Assembly: GCA_003525075.1 (NCBI GenBank)
Contig: DQFO01000002.1
Location: 79,730 to 135,501 of the forward strand
Direction: 5' to 3'
Source: Clostridiales bacterium
GTDB taxonomy: Bacteria > Bacillota > Clostridia > TANB77 > CAG-508
Length of the DNA stretch: 55,772 nt
Positions 14,391-23,905 of the stretch are shown here, in pieces. How positions within the stretch are numbered: position 1 is the first letter of the stretch; each line of letters begins with the position of its first letter. Position numbers and translations under genes: made by a program. Below the pieces are notes generated by a model that saw only the letters and a list, made by a program, of their open reading frames with translations, did no database searches and was not told where the DNA came from.

Positions 14391-16283
14391 TTAATTGCTT
14401 TTATACATTCCATATCTTTCACGTCCCAAAGCCATGTAAAAGGCCTTTCTTAAGTTAACATTTTTGGTGGCTACATATGCATATATGTCATTATAATTAT
14501 CATAATCTTTATCCCAATAATTTTGATTAACTATACTATTGTATGATGCATAATATTTAGATATTGGATAATAATATACTGTACTTCCATCTTCTGTATA
14601 TGCTCTTTGTTTATTAAAATCTAAATTTAATCTTCCTGAAGCATTAACATTTGAATTATATTCAGAGTTTCCTCCTATATTATTTGCTTCTAGTAAATAT
14701 TTGTCTCCTATTCTGTGGTAAAATCCATCATTTCCTAAAATATATATATTTTCTTCTCTCACAACTTCTTTACTTTCAGAATTATTAATAATTGTATACC
14801 CATTATAAGTCTTTCCTCCTATATCAATTCCTTGTATAAAACTTATTAATGATATATTATTCATAGCTTTTGCCCAATCTTCTTCTGTTAATTCTGGCAT
14901 TTGGAATTCAATATTATATGCTGAATTAAAGTTTGTTATTGCAATTGCTAAGTTTGTTCTAATTTTATTTTTTATAACTGCTAATCTATGTTGATTAAAA
15001 TTTGAACTTCTACATTCTATATTTTTTTCTGGTTTTGATGAGTCTGAGTTAAAGTCAAATATTTTGTATTCAGTTTCATCAGAAAATACTGTTGTTTGAA
15101 TTGTTTCTCCATTACTATTTATAATAAAATCTTGTGCGTCTTTATTTGTCAAATTTGCTAAAACATTTTTTACACTTTGTGTGAATTTATTTGCCTCATC
15201 ATAAAATTTATATGCTGATTCTCCATTTTCAATCATGTTTTCATATTTTTTATAAGATGATTCTATATTCTCATCTAATTTTGGTTTTATTTCCATCAGA
15301 TTTCCATTAAGAAAATATATTATTCTTGTATTTCTTTCATCTAAATAATATTTGGTTCCATTATATACGATATATTTGTAATTACCTCTTGCCAATGTTC
15401 CTATTTGTGGCAACTCTTCACTTAAACTTTCTCCTTTTTCAATCATGTCTTTATATTTATCATAATCTGATGTTGGATTTATTTCCATTAAATTTCCATT
15501 AAGAAAATATATTACCCTTGCATTTCTTTCATCTAAATAATATTTTGTTCCATTATATCTAACATATTTATAAGTACCTTTTTCCAATGAACCAATGGCT
15601 GGTAAGTCTTCACTTAAAACAACATTTTTATCTATTTCCACACCATTATATGTTATTTTTCCACTCGCATCTTTCTTTATTCCATCAATTAAATATCCTG
15701 ATTTATCCCAATATTGCTTTTCTCCATCAACTTTTACCATACCTTTTATTGAAATGTAGTTATCTAACGAATATGTTATTACTATATCCAAATCTGAATT
15801 TGGGTTATATTTAACACTATATGAAATATATGGTTTTAGTCCAAATACATTTTCTCCATTTTTATCTAATGGATTATTTGTAACATTTCCATTTTCATCA
15901 ACTTCGTATAAATAATTTTGATTATTAAATCTTGAATAAATATAAAATCCATCATACATTGTATAAACTAATGCTGGAATATATTCGTTCATTTCGTCTT
16001 CTGAATATCCATTCATTCCAAATACTGATTTTATTGATGCTTTAAACGTTGAGACTGAGGCTTCAATATCTCTTATTTTTGAATTTGCTATGTCTGATGT
16101 TGAACTATTTGCAGTATTTATTTGAAATGCTTTTATTGCATCACTTGTTGCAGCAATCAATTTCATATCATATTCTGTTTGTAATGATATTGTACTTATT
16201 TGCATCTGTGTATATGCTCCTAATACTATTGAAATTGGCAATATTATTATTATAAATATAATTGCTAAATCTTGAATTCTCAT
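14391..16283 (-). CDS. large TadE-like exported protein with an internal tandem duplication
   Basis: 630 residues. One N-terminal hydrophobic helix (residues ~6-25) follows a short MRIQDL leader, and an alpha-helical stalk follows (~26-90), as in TadE/TadG-type pseudopilins. MYDGFYIYSR (~109-118) recalls a set of clostridial surface proteins. A module of about 65 residues is repeated (L223-S286 and L287-S356), each copy with YNGTKYYLDERN and IYFLNGNLMEI. The C-terminal half is Asn/Tyr-rich with no known domain. Promoter 16328-16356. Its stop overlaps the alternative upstream start of nrdG. Function unknown; pilus-associated is a guess. Confidence 0.65.
   Translation of the reverse strand: MRIQDLAIIFIIIILPISIVLGAYTQMQISTISLQTEYDMKLIAATSDAIKAFQINTANSSTSDIANSKIRDIEASVSTFKASIKSVFGMNGYSEDEMNEYIPALVYTMYDGFYIYSRFNNQNYLYEVDENGNVTNNPLDKNGENVFGLKPYISYSVKYNPNSDLDIVITYSLDNYISIKGMVKVDGEKQYWDKSGYLIDGIKKDASGKITYNGVEIDKNVVLSEDLPAIGSLEKGTYKYVRYNGTKYYLDERNARVIYFLNGNLMEINPTSDYDKYKDMIEKGESLSEELPQIGTLARGNYKYIVYNGTKYYLDERNTRIIYFLNGNLMEIKPKLDENIESSYKKYENMIENGESAYKFYDEANKFTQSVKNVLANLTNKDAQDFIINSNGETIQTTVFSDETEYKIFDFNSDSSKPEKNIECRSSNFNQHRLAVIKNKIRTNLAIAITNFNSAYNIEFQMPELTEEDWAKAMNNISLISFIQGIDIGGKTYNGYTIINNSESKEVVREENIYILGNDGFYHRIGDKYLLEANNIGGNSEYNSNVNASGRLNLDFNKQRAYTEDGSTVYYYPISKYYASYNSIVNQNYWDKDYDNYNDIYAYVATKNVNLRKAFYMALGRERYGMYKSN
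15216..15617 (-). repeat. tandem coding duplication inside the TadE-like gene
   Basis: Two successive copies, 15426-15617 and 15216-15425, encode 64- and 70-residue modules that match over YNGTKYYLDERN(A/T)R and FLNGNLMEI. The copies still resemble each other at the DNA level, so the duplication is fairly recent or under conversion. Confidence 0.8.
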
Positions 16284-16327
16284 AAGTACTCCTCTCCTAT
16301 TGTATATCTTCCGTTTTTTATACTATA

Positions 16328-16356
16328 TAATTACTACAAATATCATATTTTGTCAA
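16328..16356 (-). promoter_or_regulatory. promoter of the TadE-like gene
   Basis: TTGACA (16351-16356), 17-nt spacer, TAATTA (16328-16333) on the minus strand. The -10 is weak; a TATATA a few bases downstream is an alternative. Confidence 0.5.
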
Positions 16357-16406
16357 TAGAACTGTATAGAACAAAATCTTTGTTACACCTTATTTTTAGG
16401 CAAAAA

Positions 16407-16443
16407 TAAAGAAAAGAAAAACTTTTTATTTTTCTTTTCTTTA
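16407..16443 (-). terminator. terminator of ftsH
   Basis: 15-bp stem (16407-16421 / 16429-16443) of alternating A and G against T and C, immediately after the ftsH stop codon. Confidence 0.75.
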
Positions 16444-16449
16444 TAATTT

Positions 16450-18252
16450 TTATTCTTTAAAAATATTATCGAATTCTTCTCCTTCGATTTTTTCTTTTTC
16501 CATTAGTACTCCTGCAACTGCATGAAGTTTATCAACATGTTCTGTTAAGATTTTTACTGCTTTTTCATATGCTGTTTGAACTATTCTTTTTACTTCTTCA
16601 TCTATTAATGCTGCTGTTTCTTCTGAATAGTCTTTTGTTTGTGCAAAGTCTCTTCCTAAAAACACTTCACCTTCTCCTCCGCCAAACATTACTGTTCCTA
16701 CTTTTTCACTCATTCCATATTTTGTAACCATATTTCTTGCTATTTGTGATGCTCTTTCTATATCATTGCTTGCTCCTGTTGAAATATCATTTAGTATTAA
16801 TGCTTCTGCAACTCTTCCTCCAAGAAGTGATACTATATTTTCTTCCATTTCTGTTTTTGACATAAATGATTTATCTTCTGTTGGTCTATACATTGTATAT
16901 CCTCCAGCCATTCCTCTTGGTATAATTGATATTTGATGTACTGGATCTTGTGTTGGTAAATATCTACTTACTACAGCATGACCTGCTTCATGATATGCTA
17001 CTAATCTATTTTCCTTTTCACTTCTTACTCTTGTTTTCTTTTCAGGACCCATAGTTACTTTTACCATAGCATCTTCAATTTCTTTCATTCCTATTTCTTT
17101 ATAATTTCTTCTTGCTGCCAATAATGCTGCTTCATTTAATACATTCTCTAAATCTGCTCCTGCAAATCCTGATGTATTTTTTGCAATTACTTTTAAGTCT
17201 ACATCATCTGCTAATTTTTTCTTTCTTGCATGTACTTCAAGAATTTGTTCTCTTGCTTTTACATCTGGACTTCCAACTACTATTTGTCTGTCAAATCTTC
17301 CTGCTCTTAATAATGCTTTATCTAATACGTCTGGTCTATTAGTTGCTGCTAAAATGATAACACCTTCATTATCTGAGAAACCATCCATTTCCACTAATAA
17401 TTGGTTTAATGTTTGTTCTCTTTCATCATGTCCTCCACCTAAACCAGCTCCTCTTTGACGTCCTACAGCATCTATTTCATCTATAAATATTATACATGGT
17501 GCATTTTTCTTTGCTTGTTCAAATAAATCTCTTACTCTTGAAGCTCCAACACCAACAAACATTTCTACGAAATCTGAACCACTTATTATATAAAATGGAA
17601 CTCCTGCTTCTCCTGCTACTGCTTTTGCTAATAATGTTTTACCAGTACCTGGCTGACCAACTAGTAAAACTCCTTTTGGTATTCTTGCACCCATATCTGT
17701 AAATTTCTTTGGATTTTTTAAGAATTCTACTATCTCTTGTAATTCTTCTTTTTCTTCATCTACACCTGCAACATCATCAAATGTTACTCTATTTTTTTCT
17801 CCTGCATTTATCATTCTTGCTTTGCTTTTTCCAAATGTCATAGATTTTGTTCCATTTTGATTATTTCCACTCATCATTATAAACCAAAATACTAAAAATA
17901 TTGCAAGAAGTCCAAATGGTGTTATAAATCCTAATGCTGTTATCCATATTGATTCTTTTTCTTCTTCTAATGAAAATGCTCCTGTTTTTAAATAATCTTG
18001 TGAATATGTCATAAAACTGTCTAAACTTGGTATACTTACTTCTTTTTCTAATTTAGAATCTTTCATTTTTACAGTTGCTTGTGAACCTGTTGATGAAATT
18101 TTTATTTTTTCAACTTCTCCATTTTCAATACTTGTTATTAATTCTGAATAAGTTATTTGTGAACTTCTATTTTCCATTATTGATGTTATTAATACAATTG
18201 CTATTACCCCAATTATTAACCACATCGCTAGTGTTTTTATTCCTTTTTTCAA
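16450..18252 (-). CDS. ftsH: ATP-dependent zinc metalloprotease FtsH
   Basis: AAA+ membrane protease with N-terminal TM helices flanking an extracytoplasmic domain, Walker A LLVGQPGTGKTLLAKAV, Walker B CIIFIDEIDAVGRQRG, SRH ATNRPDVLDKALLRAGRFD, and the M41 zinc motif AYHEAGHAVV. The C-terminus is short and charged. I place the start at TTG 18252 (LKKGIKTLAMWLIIGV) because an AGGAAGGTAGG site lies just upstream. An in-frame ATG at 18333 would add 27 residues, has no ribosome binding site and is atypical for FtsH. The 600-residue length fits the family. It follows tilS, as in many Firmicutes. Confidence 0.93.
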   Translation of the reverse strand: MKKGIKTLAMWLIIGVIAIVLITSIMENRSSQITYSELITSIENGEVEKIKISSTGSQATVKMKDSKLEKEVSIPSLDSFMTYSQDYLKTGAFSLEEEKESIWITALGFITPFGLLAIFLVFWFIMMSGNNQNGTKSMTFGKSKARMINAGEKNRVTFDDVAGVDEEKEELQEIVEFLKNPKKFTDMGARIPKGVLLVGQPGTGKTLLAKAVAGEAGVPFYIISGSDFVEMFVGVGASRVRDLFEQAKKNAPCIIFIDEIDAVGRQRGAGLGGGHDEREQTLNQLLVEMDGFSDNEGVIILAATNRPDVLDKALLRAGRFDRQIVVGSPDVKAREQILEVHARKKKLADDVDLKVIAKNTSGFAGADLENVLNEAALLAARRNYKEIGMKEIEDAMVKVTMGPEKKTRVRSEKENRLVAYHEAGHAVVSRYLPTQDPVHQISIIPRGMAGGYTMYRPTEDKSFMSKTEMEENIVSLLGGRVAEALILNDISTGASNDIERASQIARNMVTKYGMSEKVGTVMFGGGEGEVFLGRDFAQTKDYSEETAALIDEEVKRIVQTAYEKAVKILTEHVDKLHAVAGVLMEKEKIEGEEFDNIFKE

Positions 18253-18404
18253 TTTACTACCTACCTTCCTTGTATTATTACACAATACCATTTTTACATC
18301 GAAAACTATAACATACCTTTTTTCATTTTTCAATAGTTTTTAAGTGATTTTTTTGTGTCTTTTTTGTTACATTTTTTCAATGTTTTCTAGGGATATACTG
18401 ATTT

Positions 18405-19391
18405 TTAATCAATTTTTATAAAATTAATTTTTTTATTTTGTATTAATACTTTTAAATTTTTATTTGGCATTAAAAATTTATTTCCTATGTTATTATTACA
18501 TAATTTTATTATATCTTCTATATTAACTTTTTCTATTCCTTGTGTTGATCCAAATAGTTTTCTTGTTGCTATTAATATAATTCTATTTTTTAACACCTCA
18601 TCTAATAAATTAAATTCTTTTAGTTTTAATTCAATTCTATTCTTTTCCCCTATTACAAGTAATTTTTTATAGTTTTCATTTGATACATTTTCTATAAAAT
18701 CATCTTCACTTGATACTACATCTGCTAACCTTGTTATTGTTTCTATAATATTAGGATTAAATTCTTTCTTTATATATGGTATTACAATATTTCTAATTTT
18801 ATTTCTTGTATATTCATTTTCAAAGTTTGTTTTATCTATTCTTGGTTGCAAATTATTCTCTTTGCAATAATTTTCTATTTCTTGTCTATCACATTCTATT
18901 AATGGTTTTATAAATTTTTCTTCTCTTATTGGTTCTATTCCTCTTAAGCCTGAAATTCCGCTTCCCCTAAGTAAATGCATAATTATCGTTTCTACATTAT
19001 CGTTTTTATTATGTGCTATTGCTATTTTATTTGAACCTGTTTCTTTTAAAATTTCTTCAAAATATTCATATCTTACTTTTCTTCCTGCTTCTTCTGTTCC
19101 AATTTTTTTAGTTTTGGCAATTGTAGGCACATCTATTTTTTTAGAAAAACATTTTATATTATATTTTTCACAATATTTTTTTACATATTCTTCATCTTCA
19201 TCAGCATCTTTTCCTCTAATATTATGATTTACATGTACAACATATATTTCAAAATTCATTTCATCTTTTAATTGATTTAAAATATCTAACATTGCAATTG
19301 AATCTGGTCCACCAGATACTCCTAACACTATTTTATCTCCTGAATTTATTAAATTATATTTTTTTATTGTTTCTATTATTTTTTGTTTCAT
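18405..19391 (-). CDS. tilS: tRNA(Ile)-lysidine synthetase, short form
   Basis: PP-loop ATPase with SGGPDS (VLGVSGGPDSIAML, residues ~22-35), VVHVNHNIRG and AHNKNDNVETIIMHLLRGSG, all standard TilS motifs. It modifies C34 of tRNA-Ile2 to lysidine so that it reads AUA, a common codon in such AT-rich genomes. At 328 residues it lacks most of the extended C-terminal domains of the ~430-470-residue forms and resembles short TilS proteins. The neighbourhood dnaB-tilS-ftsH supports the call. Confidence 0.92.
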   Translation of the reverse strand: MKQKIIETIKKYNLINSGDKIVLGVSGGPDSIAMLDILNQLKDEMNFEIYVVHVNHNIRGKDADEDEEYVKKYCEKYNIKCFSKKIDVPTIAKTKKIGTEEAGRKVRYEYFEEILKETGSNKIAIAHNKNDNVETIIMHLLRGSGISGLRGIEPIREEKFIKPLIECDRQEIENYCKENNLQPRIDKTNFENEYTRNKIRNIVIPYIKKEFNPNIIETITRLADVVSSEDDFIENVSNENYKKLLVIGEKNRIELKLKEFNLLDEVLKNRIILIATRKLFGSTQGIEKVNIEDIIKLCNNNIGNKFLMPNKNLKVLIQNKKINFIKID

Positions 19392-19434
19392 TTTTTACCT
19401 TTCTTAAATTCAAATCAATATCTAAATATGGCAA

Positions 19435-19462
19435 ACCACCCTTGTATTATAACAAGGGTGGT
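19435..19462 (-). terminator. terminator of orphan cassette A
   Basis: ACCACCCTTGT (19435-19445) and ACAAGGGTGGT (19452-19462): an 11-bp GC-rich stem, followed on the minus strand by TTTGCCATATTT. Confidence 0.75.
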
Positions 19463-19486
19463 CATTGGATTTTGTAAGGTTATTCC

Positions 19487-19816
19487 TTATACCATAGCTT
19501 GGGCTTCTTCTCTTACAATCAACTTCACCTCATTCAAAATTGCTTTTTTTTCTGTTGCATTTACTACTGAAAGTTTGTATGCCGTCGTATATTTATGAGA
19601 TTTATACAACGAGTTGATTGCTCCAACAAGCCAAATCATAAAATCAAATTGGTCATCTTTTGAAGATGACAACCAATTTTGAAAAACTGTAATTTGCTTG
19701 CTTTCATATGGATTCAACTTGACAAGTTGATCTACCATTTGGTTACTGTATTCATTGCCCATTAATTTTTGTAAAAATTGTTGAAAATTTTGTAACCGAT
19801 TTGTTGCTTCAGCCAT
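19487..19816 (-). CDS. orphan protein of cassette A, unknown
   Basis: 109 residues, soluble and mostly helical, starting MAEATNRLQNFQQFLQKLMG. It has Gln/Asn-rich stretches and no TM, Cys pairs or catalytic motif I recognise. Its codon choice (CTC, CGG, ACG, GTC, TTG) is less AT-biased than its neighbours. It sits alone between dnaB and tilS with its own strong promoter (19862-19890), a TGGAGG site and a GC-rich terminator. Two other cassettes built alike occur in the window (26768-27056, 33015-33308). Confidence 0.7.
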   Translation of the reverse strand: MAEATNRLQNFQQFLQKLMGNEYSNQMVDQLVKLNPYESKQITVFQNWLSSSKDDQFDFMIWLVGAINSLYKSHKYTTAYKLSVVNATEKKAILNEVKLIVREEAQAMV

Positions 19817-19861
19817 TATGCTACCTCCATTTTTTTATAAGTGCTTTTGGCAAACGCATAT

Positions 19862-19890
19862 ATTATAACATCTATTTATTTTATTTGCAA
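19862..19890 (-). promoter_or_regulatory. promoter of orphan cassette A
   Basis: TTGCAA (19885-19890), 17-nt spacer, TATAAT (19862-19867). Eight nt later the leader carries TTGCCAAAAG (19844-19853 in reverse complement), the same 10-mer found at the matching place in cassette C. Confidence 0.8.
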
Positions 19891-19905
19891 CTCTTTTTTA
19901 TTTTT

Positions 19906-21240
19906 TCAATCATCAAATCTTCTTTCTATATTTACAAACTTTGTATAATTTCCCATCCAATACAATTTTACAGTTCCTGTTGAACCACCTCTTTGTTTTG
20001 CTATTATTACTTCTGCAATATCTTTTTCAGCACTTTCTTTATTATAATAATCATCTCTATATAAGAACATTACTATATCCGCATCCTGCTCTATTGCTCC
20101 AGATTCACGCAAATCTGATAGCATAGGTCTATGGTCATCTCTTTGTTCTACAGCTCTTGATAGCTGTGATAATGCTATTACTGGAACATTTAATTCTTTT
20201 GCCAATACTTTTAGTGATCTACTTATTTCTGATATTTCTTGCTCTCTACTTCCATTTCTTTTATTACTTCCTGATATTAACTGTAAATAATCTATAACAA
20301 CAAGTCCTATATTTTTTTCCATCTTTAGTTTTCTACATTTTGTTCTTATTTCCATTACAGATATACCTGGTGTATCATCTATATATACTCCAGCTTCTGA
20401 AAGTGGTCCTATTGCTTCTGCAAGTTTTGTCCAGTCTTCTTCATCTAATTTTCCTGTTCTTACTTTATTACTGTCTACCATTGCTTCACTACATAACATT
20501 CTGTTCACTAATTGGTCTTTTGACATTTCGAGGCTAAATATTGCTACTGGTACATTTGCTCTTAATGCTGCATTTGTTGCAATATTTAATGCAAATGCTG
20601 TTTTTCCCATAGCTGGTCTTGCTGCAACTAATATCAATTCAGAGCCATGTAATCCTGCTGTTTTATCATCTAAATCATAAAATTGTGTTGGTACTCCTGT
20701 TACATGTTGTTTCTGATTATATAATTTTTCAAGATTTGTAAAACTTTCTACTAATACATCTTTGATTGGTGTATAGCTTTTTGTGTTTTTACTTTGCATT
20801 ATATCAAAAATCTTTTTTTCTGCTCCGTCCATTATGTCTTCAACATCTTCTGTTGGGTTATATCCTAATTCTATTATTTCATTTGCTGTTTTTATCAAAT
20901 TTCTTAATACTGATTTTTCTTCAACTATTTTTATATATTTTTGTACATTTGCTGTTGTTGGAACTTTGTCTGGCAAACTTGCTAAATATTCAAATCCACC
21001 AACTTGTTCAAATTTTCCCATTGATTCAAGTTCATCTTTTAATGTTATTATATCAATAGGTTCTGATTTACTATATAAGTTTAATATTGCTTGATATATT
21101 ATTTTGTTATCTTCTCTATAAAATGCATCTTCTTTTAGTACTTCAACTGCTGCCATTACCGCATCATTATCTGTTAGCATACTCCCCAATACAGCTTGTT
21201 CTGCATCTTCATCATGTGGTGGTACTTTTCCTAATTCCAT
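19906..21240 (-). CDS. dnaB: replicative DNA helicase DnaB
   Basis: 444 residues, normal for bacterial DnaB. N-terminal primase-interacting domain (DAEQAVLGSMLTDNDAV, residues ~11-27), then the RecA-like domain with Walker A LVAARPAMGKTAFALNIA, Walker B LVVIDYLQLI, the SREQEISEISRSLK helix and LSQLSRAVEQR. It unwinds DNA at the replication fork. It lies 74 nt after rplI, in the common Firmicutes gdpP-rplI-dnaB order, with an AAGGGGG site before the ATG. Confidence 0.96.
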   Translation of the reverse strand: MELGKVPPHDEDAEQAVLGSMLTDNDAVMAAVEVLKEDAFYREDNKIIYQAILNLYSKSEPIDIITLKDELESMGKFEQVGGFEYLASLPDKVPTTANVQKYIKIVEEKSVLRNLIKTANEIIELGYNPTEDVEDIMDGAEKKIFDIMQSKNTKSYTPIKDVLVESFTNLEKLYNQKQHVTGVPTQFYDLDDKTAGLHGSELILVAARPAMGKTAFALNIATNAALRANVPVAIFSLEMSKDQLVNRMLCSEAMVDSNKVRTGKLDEEDWTKLAEAIGPLSEAGVYIDDTPGISVMEIRTKCRKLKMEKNIGLVVIDYLQLISGSNKRNGSREQEISEISRSLKVLAKELNVPVIALSQLSRAVEQRDDHRPMLSDLRESGAIEQDADIVMFLYRDDYYNKESAEKDIAEVIIAKQRGGSTGTVKLYWMGNYTKFVNIERRFDD

Positions 21241-21314
21241 CTTTTTGCCCCCTTATAACAATTTTTATATTTCTTATTTCTTTGATAATAAATACAAAAC
21301 TTGTTAAATGAAAT

Positions 21315-21758
21315 TTATCCAATTACATCTACTTTTATTTTTCCTATTACACCTTCAAATAGTTTTATTGAAACTGTATGTATTCCTAATGTTTTTATTG
21401 TTTCTTTTAAATCTATTTTTTTCTTATCTATTTTTATATTGTGTTGTTTTTCAAAAGCTTCTGATATGTCTTTTGCTGAAACTCCACCAAATATTTTTCC
21501 ATTTTCTCCTGCTTTTACTTGTATTCTTAATGATATTTTATTCATCTTTTCTGCTAATTTTTGTGCTTCTTCTTTTTCTGTGTCTTTTTTGAATTGTTTT
21601 GAAGAATTTTGTGCTTGTAATTTAGCCATATTTTCTGCATTTGCTTCTACTGCTAAATTTTTAGGGAATAAAAAATTACGTACATATCCGTCTGATGCAT
21701 TTATTACTTCATCTTTTTTTCCTACTCCTTTTATGTCTGCTTTTAATATTACTTTCAT
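21315..21758 (-). CDS. rplI: 50S ribosomal protein bL9
   Basis: 147 residues. The N-terminal RNA-binding domain starts MKVILKADIKGVGKKDE and contains GYVRNFLFPKNLAVEA; a long helix and the C-terminal domain (FGGVSAKDISEAF...) follow. The start is taken at ATG 21758, as AAAGGA lies 11-12 nt upstream; an in-frame GTG three codons earlier is too close to the site. It is probably co-transcribed with dnaB from the promoter at 21786-21814. Confidence 0.95.
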   Translation of the reverse strand: MKVILKADIKGVGKKDEVINASDGYVRNFLFPKNLAVEANAENMAKLQAQNSSKQFKKDTEKEEAQKLAEKMNKISLRIQVKAGENGKIFGGVSAKDISEAFEKQHNIKIDKKKIDLKETIKTLGIHTVSIKLFEGVIGKIKVDVIG

Positions 21759-21785
21759 ACTAATCACTTTCCTTTCATGACTTAT

Positions 21786-21814
21786 ATTGTACTCTAAAAT
21801 AGCAAAAATAGCAA
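21786..21814 (-). promoter_or_regulatory. promoter of rplI-dnaB overlapping the gdpP terminator
   Basis: TTGCTA (21809-21814), 17-nt spacer, TACAAT (21786-21791). The -35 is part of the descending arm of the 21807-21829 hairpin. Confidence 0.5.
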
Positions 21815-21829
21815 GTAAAACTTGCTATT
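21807..21829 (-). terminator. terminator of gdpP
   Basis: AATAGCAAG (21807-21815) and CTTGCTATT (21821-21829), 5-nt loop, then T-rich DNA. The 9-bp stem is identical to that of the wall-hydrolase terminator at 6795-6818. Confidence 0.75.
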
Positions 21830-21837
21830 CTTTTGTT

Positions 21838-23853
21838 TTATTCTTTCTCTTCAAAATATTCATTAATTTTAGAAATCAATTCTTGTTTAGCTTCATCTAT
21901 TGTCACATTTTCAAGCTGTGCACCAGCAAGAGTAATATGACCTCCTCCACCTAATTTTTCTAATATCATTTGAACATTTACATCTCCTATTGAACGTCCA
22001 CTTATACAAACTTTTCCATCTTCCATTAATCCTAAAACAAATGATGCTGTTATATTTCCTATTGTTAATAATTCATCTGCTGCTTTTGCACAAATTAAGC
22101 TTGTTTCTTTTTCTTGGACATCATATATTGATATTCCTATTGAATCTCTTACAATTTCTGCTTTTCTTACTATTTCAGATATTGTATTATAACTTTCTAA
22201 ATCACTTTGGAACCATTTTTTTACTTTTATTATATCAACACCACATCTACGTAAATATGCTGCCGCTTCAAATGTTCTTACACCAGTTTTAAATGTGAAA
22301 TTTTTTGTATCCATCATAATTCCTGCATATAATGCCTCTGCTTCCACTTCTGATAATTCAACTTCATTTTGTGTATATTGGATTATTTCTGTTACTAATT
22401 CTGCTGCAGATGATGCATATACTTCTTGGAATGTTAATATACTATTATCTATAAAATCTGCACTTCTTCTATGATGGTCTATTATTACTATTTTATTTGT
22501 TTTTGTTAATAATTCAGGTGATTCAACATATGTTTTTTTATGTGTATCTACTACAATTATTAAAGTACCACTATCAACTTGTGCTAAAGCTGTTTCACTA
22601 CTTATAAATACTTCTTGATATTGATCTTTTATTGATTCATAAAGATCTTTTATTGATGGAGTTTCTACATTTGCTACAATTTTTGCCTCTTTTTCTAATG
22701 TTTTAGCAATTCTATATATTCCTAATGCTGAACCAATTGCATCTATGTCTGGGTTTGTATGTCCCATTATCATTATTTTATCATTTTCTTTTATTAATTC
22801 TTCTAATGCATGTGCAACAATTCTTGCTTTTACTTTTGTTCTCTTTTCTACTTCTTCAACTTTTCCACCAAAGAATAAATATTTTCCATTTTGTCTTATT
22901 ACTGCTTGATCTCCACCTCTACCTAATATTACATCCATTGCTGCAGAAGCTGATTTATATACATCTCTTTCTGTATCTCCTTCATTTGAAATTGCTATAC
23001 TTAATGTTAATTGTATTTTGTCTTTTCTTACAAGATTTTTAATAGAATCTAGTATTGCAAATTTTTCTTCTTTAATTTTTTCGAGATTTTTTTGTTCAAA
23101 TACATATACATATGTATCTCTATCTGCTTTTACTAGTATTCCATTTGTTTCATTTACCCAATCATATATTGTGCTTTCTACTTTTGCCATTAATTGTGTT
23201 TTTTGCTCTGCATCAACTCTTTGTGTAACTTCTTCATAATTGTCTATCATTATTATTCCAACACATATTTTTTTGTCTTCGTTCTCTTGTTTTAATTTAA
23301 CTTTTTCTGTTTCATCAATAAAATATAAAATCATCATATATTCTGGTGATTTCTTTCTTTCATATTTCTTTGATTTAGCAAATTCGCCTTGTACTGTATA
23401 TGTTTTCTTTCCTATTTGTATTTGTCTTATTACTGATTTTCTTTTTTTATTATCACTTTTTTCAATCTCATCTTTTATGTCTATTATCAAATCATCTATA
23501 TAATTATCCATATCAATATCTGCAAATTCTGTTACAAATTTTGAACTTTTCCATACAATATTTCCGTTTGTTTCTAATATTACAAGTGGGAATGGTGAAT
23601 TTATTAAACTGCTTTTGGCTGCTGAATCTACTGTTAATGTTAAATCTTGCAATTGCTCTGATATTTCACTTTTTCTTTTGTTATTTGCAAAATATGTATA
23701 ACATAATATTGATATATATAATATTATTGATGGAATTATTAATATAGGTCTAAATACTGATATTAAAATAAATAATATTAATATTATTACTAAATATATT
23801 TTGGTTCTTGATACTAAACTATCAAATACTTTTCTACTATTATTTTCAGACAT
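21838..23853 (-). CDS. gdpP: cyclic-di-AMP phosphodiesterase GdpP
   Basis: 671 residues with the full GdpP/YybT layout: two TM helices (~19-52), PAS-like domain (~75-180), degenerate GGDEF (~195-325), DHH domain with GHTNPDIDAIGSALG (D369, D371), VVDTHKK (D435) and IIDHHRR (D459-H461), and DHHA1 with LGGGGHITLAGA (~634-645). It hydrolyses c-di-AMP to pApA and so affects osmolyte uptake and wall stress. It has its own consensus promoter (23877-23905) and terminator, upstream of rplI-dnaB. Confidence 0.95.
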   Translation of the reverse strand: MSENNSRKVFDSLVSRTKIYLVIILILFILISVFRPILIIPSIILYISILCYTYFANNKRKSEISEQLQDLTLTVDSAAKSSLINSPFPLVILETNGNIVWKSSKFVTEFADIDMDNYIDDLIIDIKDEIEKSDNKKRKSVIRQIQIGKKTYTVQGEFAKSKKYERKKSPEYMMILYFIDETEKVKLKQENEDKKICVGIIMIDNYEEVTQRVDAEQKTQLMAKVESTIYDWVNETNGILVKADRDTYVYVFEQKNLEKIKEEKFAILDSIKNLVRKDKIQLTLSIAISNEGDTERDVYKSASAAMDVILGRGGDQAVIRQNGKYLFFGGKVEEVEKRTKVKARIVAHALEELIKENDKIMIMGHTNPDIDAIGSALGIYRIAKTLEKEAKIVANVETPSIKDLYESIKDQYQEVFISSETALAQVDSGTLIIVVDTHKKTYVESPELLTKTNKIVIIDHHRRSADFIDNSILTFQEVYASSAAELVTEIIQYTQNEVELSEVEAEALYAGIMMDTKNFTFKTGVRTFEAAAYLRRCGVDIIKVKKWFQSDLESYNTISEIVRKAEIVRDSIGISIYDVQEKETSLICAKAADELLTIGNITASFVLGLMEDGKVCISGRSIGDVNVQMILEKLGGGGHITLAGAQLENVTIDEAKQELISKINEYFEEKE

Positions 23854-23876
23854 AGTTTCTCCTTTTATACCTTTAT

Positions 23877-23905
23877 AGTATACCCCTTAATATGCTATTT
23901 GTCAA
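23877..23905 (-). promoter_or_regulatory. promoter of gdpP
   Basis: TTGACA (23900-23905), 17-nt spacer, TATACT (23877-23882) on the minus strand; the start codon is about 24 nt from the -10. Confidence 0.8.

Noticed and set aside
18253..18333. N-terminal extension of FtsH
   Set aside because: No ribosome binding site for ATG 18333; TTG 18252 has one.
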